64,000 nucleotides of DNA, taken from Qipengyuania gaetbuli. GTDB taxonomy: Bacteria; Pseudomonadota; Alphaproteobacteria; Sphingomonadales; Sphingomonadaceae. Positions 42,737 through 53,044 of this stretch are shown in pieces (position 1 is the first letter of the stretch; each line of letters opens with the position of its first letter). The stretch lies in NCBI RefSeq assembly GCF_009827315.1, contig NZ_WTYF01000004.1, positions 1,736,001-1,800,000 of the forward strand, in the 5' to 3' direction. The translations under genes and the position numbers were made by a program. Under the pieces are notes generated by a model that had not been told where the DNA came from, did no database searches, and worked only from the letters and a program-made list of their open reading frames with translations.

Positions 42737-43485
42737 GCCGGCTCTGCCATCACCGCGTCATAGCCTTCGTTCTCGAGGCGCAGGGCAAGCTCGGGTCCGC
42801 CGGTCTTCACGATGCGGCCCTTGCTCAGGATCGACACGCGATCCGGCTTCACCACGTCGAGCAGGCGCTGGTAGTGGGTGATCAGCAGCACCGCCTTGTC
42901 GGGCGCGCGCATGATCGCGTTGATGCCTTCGCCCACCACGCGCAGCGCGTCGATGTCGAGGCCGCTGTCGGTCTCGTCGAGGACGGCGAAGGCGGGATCG
43001 AGAATGCCCATCTGGACCATCTCGGCGCGCTTCTTCTCCCCGCCCGAAAACCCGACGTTCACATTGCGCTTGAGCATGTCCATGTCGAGGCCGAGCAGGC
43101 CGGCCTTGTCCTTGGCGAGCTTGAGGAACTCACCGCCCGACAGGACTTCCTCACCACGCGCCTTGCGCTGCGCGTTCAGCGCCTCGCGCAGGAACTGGAC
43201 GTTCGACACGCCGGGGATTTCGACCGGGTACTGGAAGCCGAGGAAGAGGCCCGCCGCCGCACGCTCGTGCGGTTCAAGGTCCAGCAGATCCTGCCCGCGG
43301 AAGGTCACGCTGCCGCCGGTCACTTCATAGCCCGGGCGTCCGCCCAGCACGTAGGACAGGGTCGACTTGCCCGCGCCGTTGGGGCCCATGATCGCGTGGA
43401 CCTCGCCGGCCGCCACTTCGAGGCTCAGGCCGTTGAGGATGGTCTTGCCGTCGATCTCGGCGGTGAGGTTTTCAATCTTGAGCAT
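42733..43485 (-). CDS. sufC: Fe-S assembly ATPase SufC
   Basis: 250 residues. ABC-type ATPase: Walker A IMGPNGAGKSTLSY, signature NVGFSGGEKKRAEM, Walker B FAVLDETDSGLDIDAL and the switch LLITHYQRLLD. It drives the SufBC2D complex. ATG 43485 gives the family start [17 protein letters not shown]; its first 14 bases lie inside the DUF559 gene, so ribosome re-entry is likely. Confidence 0.97.
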   Translation of the reverse strand: MLKIENLTAEIDGKTILNGLSLEVAAGEVHAIMGPNGAGKSTLSYVLGGRPGYEVTGGSVTFRGQDLLDLEPHERAAAGLFLGFQYPVEIPGVSNVQFLREALNAQRKARGEEVLSGGEFLKLAKDKAGLLGLDMDMLKRNVNVGFSGGEKKRAEMVQMGILDPAFAVLDETDSGLDIDALRVVGEGINAIMRAPDKAVLLITHYQRLLDVVKPDRVSILSKGRIVKTGGPELALRLENEGYDAVMAEPA

Positions 43486-43992
43486 TGTCTTTCCTGTTGT
43501 GACGCGGACGCGGGGTGCTGCTGCGCTGGTGTTCGCGCCGCGCAGCCTGCTTGTCGGCGATGCGGCTGCGCATGCCGAGCGTGATGCGCTGGAGCACCTC
43601 GTCCATGTTTTCGAGAATGTCTTTCGCGGCAATGCGCATCACGCGGATGCCGACCGCCTCGAGGCTCTTGTCGCGGCGTTTGGCGAGCGTCTCGTCTTGC
43701 CCCTCTTCGTCGATCATGATCGCCATGCCGAGGTTGTGGCAGTTGAAATCGACGATCGCGCTGCCGACCACGGCGTGCCGCTTGAAAGTGTAGCGGCCCA
43801 TGTCCGCCTTGGCGAAACGCTCGGCCAGCGCCTTGTGCGCTTCCGACGAATGGCGGCGCATCTCGCGCGCCTGCTCGTGCAACGCATCGAGCCGCTTCTC
43901 CGAAATCTCCCACCCGCGGCCCTTCTTCTTGAGGGCCGGAGCGGTGTCGGCAGCTTCCGCGGGATCGCGAAGCTGGAGGGTCTTGCGGTCGG

Positions 43993-43996
<4 letters not shown>
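43472..43996 (-). CDS. DUF559-type nuclease-like protein inside the SUF operon
   Basis: 174 residues. The central region [52 protein letters not shown] and [16 protein letters not shown] matches DUF559, a very-short-patch-repair-like PD-(D/E)xK fold; the Asp in IVDFNC fits a catalytic position. The normal metal-binding E-x-H style residue is replaced by M-I-D-E. It overlaps sufB by four bases and sufC by 14. Why an endonuclease-like protein is embedded here is unknown. Confidence 0.85.
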
Positions 43997-45470
<1,474 letters not shown>

Positions 45471-45474
<4 letters not shown>

Positions 45475-45881
45475 GCGATTTCCTTTTCCTGCGCCAGTTG
45501 CACCAGGCTGATATTCGCCAGGGCGCCGCGCAAAGCTTCGTTCACCAGCGGCCAGTGGGGCCGCACACGGCATTCGTGATCGACCGAGCAATCGGTCCCT
45601 TCGACACAGGCAGTCAGCGCGATCGGGCCTTCGACCGCCTCGACGATATCGGCGAGGCTGATCGCGGCTGCCGGACGGGCCAGCTGCAAGCCGCCGCCGG
45701 CCCCGCGCACCGAGCGCAGCAGGCCTGCGCCGACCAGCTTGCTGACCAGCTTCTGCACCGTCGGGGCAGGCAGGCCGGTTTCAGCCGCGAGTTCGGACGC
45801 ACTGACCCTGCCCCCGCCGCAATGGCGGGCTGCCTGGCTCATCGTGACGACAGCGTAATCTGCAAGGTTCGAAAGGCGCAT
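45471..45881 (-). CDS. Rrf2-family regulator of the SUF operon
   Basis: 136 residues. Winged helix at the N terminus ([40 protein letters not shown]). The Cys cluster [19 protein letters not shown] is the expected Fe-S ligand set, so it probably senses cluster status like IscR/SufR-type Rrf2 proteins. It is the first gene of the nine-gene operon, and a palindrome at 45888-45910 lies directly upstream, so autoregulation is likely. Confidence 0.92.
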
Positions 45882-45887
45882 GGTCTA

Positions 45888-45910
45888 AATCGGACGAATC
45901 CGCTCCGATT
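45888..45910. promoter_or_regulatory. candidate Rrf2 operator at the SUF promoter
   Basis: AATCGGA (45888-45894), nine bases, TCCGATT (45904-45910): perfect inverted repeat, 6 bases upstream of the regulator start. The spacing and position suit a homodimeric winged-helix repressor controlling the whole operon. It has not been compared with known IscR or SufR sites. Confidence 0.6.
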
Positions 45911-45980
45911 AGCCACGTATGAGCGCAAACCCGCAGTTTCAACGGATTTCGGCTTGTTGCGAGTCGTTAGCAGTTAGCCC

Positions 45981-46898
45981 CTAAACGGGCTTGCGGCCGA
46001 GCTGCCGGTCCTCGCTCCCGCCGAACAGGTCGACCGAGGAATAACCGTCGGGACCGAGCATGTCGCGCACCGGGGTCCCATCGTTCTTCTCGATGCGCCG
46101 CGGAGTTTTCCCGGTGAAGGCGCGTATCTCCTTGATCATATGCGCCTGGTCGTAAAACGCGTCACGGATCTCGGCCTCGATCTCGAGCGGGAGTTCGGGC
46201 AGCGAGAGCAAGGTCGCCGCGCGCACCGCGCGATAGCGCCGGATCAGGCGGACGGGTGGCTGGCCGAAGAAGCGCGTCACCAGCCGCTGCACCTGCCGTT
46301 CGGAATAGGGCAGCTTGTCCTGCAGCACCTCGATCTCGGGCTTGAAGGACGAGGACAGCCATTCCAGCGTCGTGTCGATAACCTGGACGTGGCGCACCGA
46401 CAGCTCGCTCAGCCCGTCGCGCACGACCGCTGCCATTACGTCCAGTGCCCCGCGTTCGTCGATCTCTCCGCTCCGCAGGGCATCAGGCAGCGCGGCAAGG
46501 CGCGCCAGCAGGTCGGGCGACATGGCCGTCGCCGGATCGAGGAAAGCGTCGTGGTTCTCGTTGACCGGCAGCCCAGTGAACGCCGCCCAGCCGCGGAAGT
46601 TGAGCGACACGCCGAGCATCAGCATCGGGCCGTAGATCTTGAACGGGCGCGCTTTCACCAGTGGCCCCATCAGCGTGACTTCGGACGTCCGGCCTACCAC
46701 GCCCTTGTCGAAAGTCATGTCGGCATACCCGCTCGGCACGACGGCCAGCTGTCCCGAGTAGGCAGGCAGCCAGTCTTCGTATCCGGCCTCCGAGGCGCGG
46801 AATATATACAGCGAATTGCAATAAGGCCTGAGGTCAGCCGGAGCCTCGACGAACTCGAAGCTGAAGGGCAGCCCGCCTTGTTCTTCGATCTTGCCCAA
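45981..46898 (-). CDS. AraC-family transcriptional regulator
   Basis: 305 residues from a TTG at 46898; an in-frame TAA lies immediately upstream, and the next Met is too far in, so TTG is the likely start. The C-terminal DNA-binding region is QRLVTRFFGQPPVRLIRRYR, YDQAHMIKEIRAFTGKTPRR. The N-terminal part (FEFVEAPADLRPYCNSLYIF) is a cupin-like effector domain, resembling the DUF6597-type found in AraC proteins. Target and ligand are unknown. It stands alone after the SUF regulator. Confidence 0.88.
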   Translation of the reverse strand: MGKIEEQGGLPFSFEFVEAPADLRPYCNSLYIFRASEAGYEDWLPAYSGQLAVVPSGYADMTFDKGVVGRTSEVTLMGPLVKARPFKIYGPMLMLGVSLNFRGWAAFTGLPVNENHDAFLDPATAMSPDLLARLAALPDALRSGEIDERGALDVMAAVVRDGLSELSVRHVQVIDTTLEWLSSSFKPEIEVLQDKLPYSERQVQRLVTRFFGQPPVRLIRRYRAVRAATLLSLPELPLEIEAEIRDAFYDQAHMIKEIRAFTGKTPRRIEKNDGTPVRDMLGPDGYSSVDLFGGSEDRQLGRKPV

Positions 46899-47032
46899 TT
46901 AGGTCCCCGCGCCCGCGTTTCGTTTAGGAAACATGCGATTCTGTAGACCTCATGACCGCAAGTGGCAATTCTGCTGTCACATTTGCTTTCGCGCGACGGG
47001 ATCCGCGAAGAGCCGCAACTTCATACGCCATG

Positions 47033-47063
47033 AAAAAAAAGGGCGGCCCGTGAAGAGCCGCCC
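47033..47063 (-). terminator. Rho-independent terminator, minus strand
   Basis: GGGCGGC (47041-47047) and GCCGCCC (47057-47063) form a 7-bp stem with a 9-base loop; on the minus strand it is followed by eight T (47040-47033). No minus-strand protein gene ends here, so the transcript it ends is unexplained. Confidence 0.85.
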
Positions 47064-47139
47064 TCTATAGTTGAGAACTCGTTGCAAAGCTGCTCCGAGC
47101 CCTTCGGGTCGCAGGGGTTAGATACGACGAGTCGGGCAA
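47033..47139 (-). ncRNA. candidate structured small RNA
   Basis: Minus strand. ACTCGT (47132-47127) pairs with ACGAGT (47082-47077), enclosing a hairpin CTGC/GCAG (47114-47111 with 47093-47090) topped by CCGA/TCGG around a 5-base loop. A canonical GC stem and T8 follow at 47063-47033. A TACAAT -10-like box sits at 47151-47146, but no good -35 was found. Length about 107 bases. No known family is recognised; the evidence is structural only. Confidence 0.4.
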
Positions 47140-47255
47140 ATTTTGATTGTATGCATGCGACACACCCGCCCCTTCGCCTTCATTTTGGCGGAAATTTACA
47201 AAGGGAAGCAGGCCCCGCTCGACACCGAAACCGTGCTGGGCCATATCGCCGCGCC

Positions 47256-48284
47256 ATGCTGTTCGACCTTGCCCGGCCCGCCCTCTTCGCACTCGACCCG
47301 GAGCGCGCTCACCGCCTTACGGTAGCCGCCCTGAAGGTCTCGCCGGTGCGCGCGGCAGGCAAGGCAGGTACGCTGGCCTCAAGCGTCGCGGGCATCGACT
47401 TTCCCAACCCGCTGGGCATGGCGGCCGGATTCGACAAAGATGCCGAAGTACCCGATCAACTGCTTGGGCTCGGCTTCGGTTTCGCCGAGGTCGGCTCGAT
47501 TACACCGCGCCCGCAGGCCGGCAATCCCAAGCCCCGCCTCTTCCGCCTCGTCGAAGACCGCGCGGTCATCAACCGAATGGGGTTCAACAATGGCGGGGCA
47601 CAGGCAGCTCTCGCCCGGCTCGAGACGCGCAAGGGACGTCCCGGCGTGCTCGGCATCAATATTGGCGCGAACAAGGACAGCGAGGACCGGATCGCCGATT
47701 ACGCCGAGATGACGCGGCTGATGGCGGCTCATGCGACCTATCTGGCGGTCAATATCTCCAGCCCGAACACGCCGGGCCTGCGTGCGTTGCAGGACGAGGG
47801 CGCCCTGGTTGCCCTGCTCGATGCAGTGCTCGACGCACGCGGGAAGGACGGGCCGCCCGTGTTCCTGAAGGTCGCACCCGATCTGGAACCGGCGGATATC
47901 GATGCGATTTCCCGTATCGCGCTCGACAAGGCGCTGGGCGCGCTGATCGTCTCGAACACCACGATTTCGCGCCCCGCGCTCCGGTCGAGCCATGAGGACG
48001 AGACGGGCGGCCTGTCGGGTGCCCCCTTGCGCGATCTGGCCCAACAACGGGTGACGGACTTCCGCAAGGCAACCGGCGGCCAGCTTCCGCTAGTCGGCGT
48101 CGGCGGGATTGCCACGGCCGAAGACGCCTGGGCACGCATCCGGGCAGGTGCCAGCCTGGTCCAGCTTTACAGTGCCATGGTCTATGAAGGACCGGGCCTG
48201 CCCCGGCGCATCCTGCGCGGTCTTGAACGCCTTATGCGGCGCGACGGATTTTCCTCGATTGCGGAGGCGGTCGGAACCGCATAG
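47256..48284 (+). CDS. pyrD: dihydroorotate dehydrogenase (quinone)
   Basis: 342 residues, class 2, membrane-associated, linking pyrimidine synthesis to the quinone pool with FMN. Motifs: LGMAAGFDKDAEV, FVEVGSITP-like FAEVGSITPRPQAG, INRMGFNNGGA, NISSPNTPGLRALQ with the catalytic Ser, VFLKVAPDLE, LIVSNTTISRP and the phosphate-binding VGGIATAEDAW, RAGASLVQLYSAMVYEGP. ATG 47256 gives the class 2 N-terminal amphipathic helix (FDLARPALFALDPERAHRL). Followed by the ggt gene after 11 bases. Confidence 0.97.
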   Translation: MLFDLARPALFALDPERAHRLTVAALKVSPVRAAGKAGTLASSVAGIDFPNPLGMAAGFDKDAEVPDQLLGLGFGFAEVGSITPRPQAGNPKPRLFRLVEDRAVINRMGFNNGGAQAALARLETRKGRPGVLGINIGANKDSEDRIADYAEMTRLMAAHATYLAVNISSPNTPGLRALQDEGALVALLDAVLDARGKDGPPVFLKVAPDLEPADIDAISRIALDKALGALIVSNTTISRPALRSSHEDETGGLSGAPLRDLAQQRVTDFRKATGGQLPLVGVGGIATAEDAWARIRAGASLVQLYSAMVYEGPGLPRRILRGLERLMRRDGFSSIAEAVGTA

Positions 48285-48295
48285 CCTCCCGCGCC

Positions 48296-50005
48296 ATGAC
48301 GAGGATTGCCACCATTTCGCTTGTCGCACTCGCCCTTTCCGGCTGCGCGACCCTTCCTGCCACCCAGCCCGCCGCATCGGCGCAGGCAAGCGTCGGTGCG
48401 GTCAGCGCCGCCGATCCGCGCGCGCAGGAAGCAGGTGAGGAAATCCTGCGCAAGGGTGGCAGCGCCACCGATGCGGCGATTGCCGTGATGCTCGCGCTTA
48501 CCGTGGTCGAACCGCAAAGCTCGGGCATCGGCGGGGGCGGCTTCCTGGTGCGCGGCGAGGCCGATGGCGACGTTACCACCTTCGACGGACGCGAGACCGC
48601 TCCGGCAGGTGCTACGCCCGACTGGTTCCTGGCCGAGGACGGCAGTGTGCCGCCTTTCATCGAATCGGTCCGCAGCGGGCTGAGCGTCGGTGTGCCGGGC
48701 AACATCGCGCTGGCTGCCAAGGCGCATGGCGAACACGGCCGCCTTGCCTGGGCAGAACTGTTCAAGCCGTCCATCCGGCTGGCGCGCGAAGGCTTCCGGA
48801 TCAATCCGCGGATGCATGATGCACTGGGCCGCTCGCGCACGACGGCAGCCCATTCGGCGGCAGCGCAGGCGATGTTCTACGATGCATCGGGCGAGCCGCT
48901 CCCTGCCGGTACGCTGGTGCGCAACGAGGAACTGGCGCGCACTTTCGAGAAGATCGCCGCAGGCGGTGCCGAAGCATTCTACAAGGGCGAACACGCTCTT
49001 GCGATCGCGACCACTGTAGCCGCCGACACGCCCAAGCCGGGCGCGATGACCTATTCAGATGTGACGGAATACGAAGCCAAGGAGAGGGGCGCGGTGTGCA
49101 GCAGCTACCGCGCCTATCGCATCTGTTCCATGGGCCCGCCGACTTCGGGCGGTATCGCCGTGCAGCAAATCCTCGGCCAACTTGAACGGTTCGACCTGCG
49201 CGCATTGGGGGCGGACAACCCGGTCACCTGGCACCTCTTCGTGGAGGCCCAGCGGCTCGCCTATGCCGACCGGGAGCTCTACCTTGCCGACAGCGATTTC
49301 GTCAGCGTGCCCGTCGCAGGCCTGCTGGATAAGAGCTATCTGGCCGAACGCAGCGCGCTCATCTCGCCCGACCGGTCGATCGAAGTGGCCGAGGCAGGGA
49401 GACCGCGCGGCGCGCCCATCGCACTGGCAGATGGCGACGAGCCGGAAGAACACGGCACCTCGCACCTCGCCGTGGTCGACGGCGAGGGCACGATGGTGTC
49501 CTACACCTCCACCATCGAAAGCGCCTTCGGCTCGGGGCTGATGGTCGGCGGATACTATCTCAACAACGAGCTGACCGATTTCAGCCGCAGCCCGCAGGTG
49601 AACGGACGACTGGTCGCCAACCGTGTCGAGGGCGGCAAGCGTCCGCGCAGTTCGATGTCGCCGACTGTGGTCTACGATCCGCAGGGCAATGCCTTCATGG
49701 TCGTGGGTGCCGCTGGCGGCAGCACCATCCCGATCACCACGACGCGCGCCATCATCGGTGCCATCGATTTCGGGTTGCATGCGGAAGAAGCGCTCGGCCT
49801 GCCGTTCCTCATGGCGTTCGGCGAGCGCGTGCTGCTGGAAGAGGGAACCTGGCTGGAAGAGAAGGCCGAAGCTTTCCGCGCGCTGGGCCATACGCAGCTG
49901 ATGATCCGCCCTGCGCCGATCAAGGGCGGGGCGCTGGTGAAGCGCGACGGCCGCTGGCAGAGCGCGCGCGACCCGCGCCTCGAAGGCCAGCTCGATATGC
50001 CCTGA
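48296..50005 (+). CDS. ggt: gamma-glutamyltransferase, exported
   Basis: 569 residues. The signal peptide has a lipobox-like LALSGC. An Ntn-hydrolase that cleaves the gamma-glutamyl bond of glutathione after self-processing. Large-subunit motifs: DPRAQEAGEEILRKGGSATD, VEPQSSGIGGGGFL, FDGRETAPAGATPD. The self-cleavage nucleophile is the Thr in EEHGTSHLAVVDGEGTM (about 385), where TTHFSVVD is more usual. Small-subunit motifs NNELTDFS, RPRSSMSPTVVY and GAAGGSTIPIT are intact. Confidence 0.93.
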   Translation: MTRIATISLVALALSGCATLPATQPAASAQASVGAVSAADPRAQEAGEEILRKGGSATDAAIAVMLALTVVEPQSSGIGGGGFLVRGEADGDVTTFDGRETAPAGATPDWFLAEDGSVPPFIESVRSGLSVGVPGNIALAAKAHGEHGRLAWAELFKPSIRLAREGFRINPRMHDALGRSRTTAAHSAAAQAMFYDASGEPLPAGTLVRNEELARTFEKIAAGGAEAFYKGEHALAIATTVAADTPKPGAMTYSDVTEYEAKERGAVCSSYRAYRICSMGPPTSGGIAVQQILGQLERFDLRALGADNPVTWHLFVEAQRLAYADRELYLADSDFVSVPVAGLLDKSYLAERSALISPDRSIEVAEAGRPRGAPIALADGDEPEEHGTSHLAVVDGEGTMVSYTSTIESAFGSGLMVGGYYLNNELTDFSRSPQVNGRLVANRVEGGKRPRSSMSPTVVYDPQGNAFMVVGAAGGSTIPITTTRAIIGAIDFGLHAEEALGLPFLMAFGERVLLEEGTWLEEKAEAFRALGHTQLMIRPAPIKGGALVKRDGRWQSARDPRLEGQLDMP

Positions 50006-50101
50006 GGCGGCGACCCATCCATCTTGCCGCCAGCGCTGGAGGGGCCTAAGCCCCTGCCAACGTTGCTACAGACGACGAAGTTTTTCGCGAGGAGCCTGCC
50101 T

Positions 50102-51904
50102 GTGCTGTCGGACATCGATTCCGCCAACAATCTGGTCGAACTATTCCTGAAGCGCGCCGACGAGAAGTCCGGCCAGCCGTTTTTCGGCTGGAAGGAAGGC
50201 GGCAGCTGGCAGACGATGACCTGGGGCGAGGCGGCCGACCGCGTCTGCCTGCTGGCCGAAAGCTTGCGCGGCCTCGGCCTCGTCGATGGCGACCGTGTAT
50301 GCCTCGTATCCGAAAACCGGCCGGAATGGTGCATCGCCGACCTCGCCATCATGGCGGCGGGCTGCATCACCGTGCCTGCCTATGTCACCAATACCGAGCG
50401 CGACCACGTCCATATCCTCGACAATTCGGGCTCGCGCGCGGTCATCGTCTCGAACGAGAAACTGCTTAAGCCGCTCCACGGCGCGCTGCAGGCTTCCGGC
50501 ATCGCCGAACACGTCATCGGCATCGAGGATTTGCACCGCCAGCAGTCGGGCAGCTTCACCTTCCACGACTGGGACAAGCTGACCACGGGCGATGCCGCGG
50601 CAGCGCGCAAGGCGGTGGACGAACGGATCGCCAAGATCGGGCGCGGCGATACCGCCTGCATCATCTACACCAGCGGCACCGGCGGTGCGCCGCGCGGCGT
50701 GCTGCAGCACCACGGCGCGATCCTGTGCAATGTTGCAGGGGCCGCCGAAATCCTGATCGAGGATTTCGGGATTGCCGATGACGAACGCTTCCTGTCGTTC
50801 CTTCCGCTGAGCCACGCCTACGAGCATACCGGCGGCCAGTTCCTGCCGATCAGCGTGGGCGCGCAAATCTATTATTCCGAAGGCCTCGAAAAACTCGCCA
50901 GCAATATCGAGGAAACCCGCCCGACCATCATGGTCGTCGTGCCGCGCCTGTTCGAAGTGCTGCGCACGCGCATCATGAAGCAGGTCCAGAAGCAGGGCGG
51001 CCTTGCCGAGAAGCTGATGAACACCGCGCTCGAAATCGGCGCGCGCCGCGCCGAGGGCAAGCGCCAGTTCGGCGACGGGCTGAAGGACGCGATGGTCGGC
51101 CGGCTGCTGAAGCCCAAGATCCGCCAGCGTTTCGGCGGCCGCATCAAGGCGATGGTGTCGGGCGGCGCGCCGCTTAACCCCGATGTCGGCATCTTCTTCG
51201 AATCGATGGGCCTCACCATGCTGCAGGGCTACGGCCAGACCGAGGCCGGTCCGGTGATTTCCTGCAACCGGCCTGCCGCCGGTATCGCCATGCATTCGGT
51301 CGGTCCGGCCATGCGCGGGGTCGAGATCAGGATTGCCGAGGACGGCGAGATCCTGTGCCGCGGCGAGTTGGTGATGCACGGCTACTGGCAGAACGATGCG
51401 GAAACCGCGCGCACGATCAAGGACGGCTGGCTGCACACGGGCGACATCGGCCATCTCGACGAGAAGAACCGCATCGTCATCACCGACCGCAAGAAGGACA
51501 TGATCGTCAACGACAAGGGCGACAATGTCGCCCCGCAGAAGATCGAGGGCATGCTGACGCTGCAGCCCGAAATCGGCCAGGCGATGGTGGCGGGTGACAA
51601 GCGACCCTACATCGTAGGGCTGATCGTGCCCGATGCGGAATGGGCGGTCGAATGGGCGCGCGCCCATGGCAAGAAGTTCGACCTCAAGGCCCTGCAGGAC
51701 GATCCGGAATTCCGCACCGCCGTGCGCGGCGCGGTCGACCGGGTGAACAAGGATCTCTCGGTCATCGAAAAGGTCCGCCAGTTCGCCTTCGCGGACGAGG
51801 CCTTCACGATCGAGAACGAGGAAATGACCCCCTCGATGAAGATCCGCCGCCACAAAATCCGCGAACGCTACGCGGACCGGCTGGACGGGCTTTATCGGAG
51901 TTAA
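50102..51904 (+). CDS. long-chain acyl-CoA synthetase (AMP-binding)
   Basis: 600 residues from GTG 50102, which has GAGGAG eight bases upstream. Activates fatty acids to acyl-CoA via acyl-AMP. The P-loop is IIYTSGTGGAPRGVLQHHG (the usual T-T-G-x-P-K-G reads T-G-G-A-P-R-G here). Later motifs are GYGQTEAGPVISCNRP, GWLHTGDIGHLDEKNR and DRKKDMIVNDKGDNVAPQKI. The motif variants and the FAA1-like layout fit the long-chain group; chain length is not predictable. Convergent with the unknown gene at 51901, four-base overlap. Confidence 0.92.
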   Translation: MLSDIDSANNLVELFLKRADEKSGQPFFGWKEGGSWQTMTWGEAADRVCLLAESLRGLGLVDGDRVCLVSENRPEWCIADLAIMAAGCITVPAYVTNTERDHVHILDNSGSRAVIVSNEKLLKPLHGALQASGIAEHVIGIEDLHRQQSGSFTFHDWDKLTTGDAAAARKAVDERIAKIGRGDTACIIYTSGTGGAPRGVLQHHGAILCNVAGAAEILIEDFGIADDERFLSFLPLSHAYEHTGGQFLPISVGAQIYYSEGLEKLASNIEETRPTIMVVVPRLFEVLRTRIMKQVQKQGGLAEKLMNTALEIGARRAEGKRQFGDGLKDAMVGRLLKPKIRQRFGGRIKAMVSGGAPLNPDVGIFFESMGLTMLQGYGQTEAGPVISCNRPAAGIAMHSVGPAMRGVEIRIAEDGEILCRGELVMHGYWQNDAETARTIKDGWLHTGDIGHLDEKNRIVITDRKKDMIVNDKGDNVAPQKIEGMLTLQPEIGQAMVAGDKRPYIVGLIVPDAEWAVEWARAHGKKFDLKALQDDPEFRTAVRGAVDRVNKDLSVIEKVRQFAFADEAFTIENEEMTPSMKIRRHKIRERYADRLDGLYRS

Positions 51905-52407
51905 GCTGCCTTAGCCTTTGAGGCAGCGCGAATCTGAGAGAGCTGGTTGGTTAGCCTATTCGTGGCCCGTTCAAGCTCGGCGAGAAGCGTCCGCATCTCG
52001 TCGCGGGTATAAGCGCGAGGTTCGTGGTCCGCCCGGCTCCCTTTCTGGTACTCGCTGAGGGCAATCTCGACCCCGTCTTCTAGGATCGCGAATACCCCGT
52101 GCGCCAGATATGGCCGGTGCAAGGCGAGATCTTGATATTCGCTCAAAATCTTACGGGCCACTTTCTCGTGTCCGCCAAACGCGCAAGCCTCGAGCGTGTG
52201 TAATAGAGAACGCAGTCGCGCCGCTGCGCCGGGATGCTGGCTTTCCTCGTCGAGCTCAAAACCCCCGGATCGCAAAGTTTCGATGCAATCCGAAACTTGG
52301 CGTTCACACTTGGAGAACAGGTCCAGACACGCGCCGCGCCAAAAATGCGCTGGCAAATCAAACTCCAAGCGACTGCTGGGTTCTTTGTGAGAAATAACCG
52401 ATTTCAT
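51901..52407 (-). CDS. hypothetical protein, 168 residues
   Basis: Charged, mainly helical soluble protein (LDLFSKCERQVSDCIETLRS, AARLRSLLHTLEACAFGGHE, EMRTLLAELERATNRLTNQL). No domain is recognised. The DNA of this gene and the bases right after it is visibly poorer in GC than the flanks, and codon choice includes A/T-ending codons rare elsewhere here, so it may have been acquired. It overlaps the acyl-CoA synthetase stop. Confidence 0.7.
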   Translation of the reverse strand: MKSVISHKEPSSRLEFDLPAHFWRGACLDLFSKCERQVSDCIETLRSGGFELDEESQHPGAAARLRSLLHTLEACAFGGHEKVARKILSEYQDLALHRPYLAHGVFAILEDGVEIALSEYQKGSRADHEPRAYTRDEMRTLLAELERATNRLTNQLSQIRAASKAKAA

Positions 52408-52444
52408 GAGGGCTATTTCACCGATAATTCTTAAATTTTAAGTA

Positions 52445-52972
52445 TTAAGCAGCCACTTCCTCGATGAATTCCGGATAGAAGCTCGGCGCGCGATCGGACC
52501 ATCCGGGTGCGGTCGCAGCGGCTTCGCTCAACGACTGGAGCAGCATCTTGCGGCGTTCGGGACGGATCTGCGGCAGGGCGGCGGCGGCGCAGAAGGCGCT
52601 CGGCAGCCATGGGCGAACGTCCGCGCCAAGCAGGCGTTCGTAGAGGAAACGGAAGGCGGAAAAGCAGTCGATCCGCTCCTGCGCGAGGTCGAAAGCGGCA
52701 ACGCGCGTCAGCTTGCCGACGAAGCCCTCGATCCGCTCGAAGCTGGAGTCCACAGGGATCGAACCGCGCAGGACCTTGAGTTCCTGGTAAGTGACGTACT
52801 GGCTGCGGATGGCGGCGTTCTCGCCCGCGCTGCGGCCCCAGATTCGGAAGGCGTCGCAGCGGCCGAGGCCGATGTCGAGGCTGCGGCGGATATAACGCTG
52901 CTCCGCGGCGGTGAAGCTGGCAAACTCGCGCATTTCCGCAATGGTCATCGCGGCGGTATTCGTAACGGCCAT
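52445..52972 (-). CDS. hypothetical protein, 175 residues
   Basis: Soluble, helical protein (MREFASFTAAEQRYIRRSLD, ENAAIRSQYVTYQELKVLRG, SAFRFLYERLLGADVRPWLP). No signal peptide and no recognised motif; one possible helix-turn-helix at TYQELKVLRGSIPVDSSFER is not convincing. I chose ATG 52972 after GGGGAG; an in-frame GTG at 52981 is possible. Codon use is like the core genome. Confidence 0.7.
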   Translation of the reverse strand: MAVTNTAAMTIAEMREFASFTAAEQRYIRRSLDIGLGRCDAFRIWGRSAGENAAIRSQYVTYQELKVLRGSIPVDSSFERIEGFVGKLTRVAAFDLAQERIDCFSAFRFLYERLLGADVRPWLPSAFCAAAALPQIRPERRKMLLQSLSEAAATAPGWSDRAPSFYPEFIEEVAA

Positions 52973-53044
52973 GATCGGCACTCCCCTGTTACAAGGGAAG
53001 TGTCGCGCAATATGGTTAACGCGAGGTAAGCATGATCTGCGAGA

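Larger units (their letters stand above)
46899..47255. other. 357-base gap holding a probable minus-strand small RNA
   Basis: No protein gene is convincing here. The left half is the upstream region of the AraC gene. The right half contains a Rho-independent terminator pointing left (47033-47063) preceded by a foldable region (47077-47132), and the leader of pyrD. Confidence 0.6.

Noticed and set aside
47065..47292. Minus-strand 75-codon open frame across the small-RNA candidate
   Set aside because: No ribosome site, no domain, and it runs through the structured region and the pyrD start; read as non-coding.
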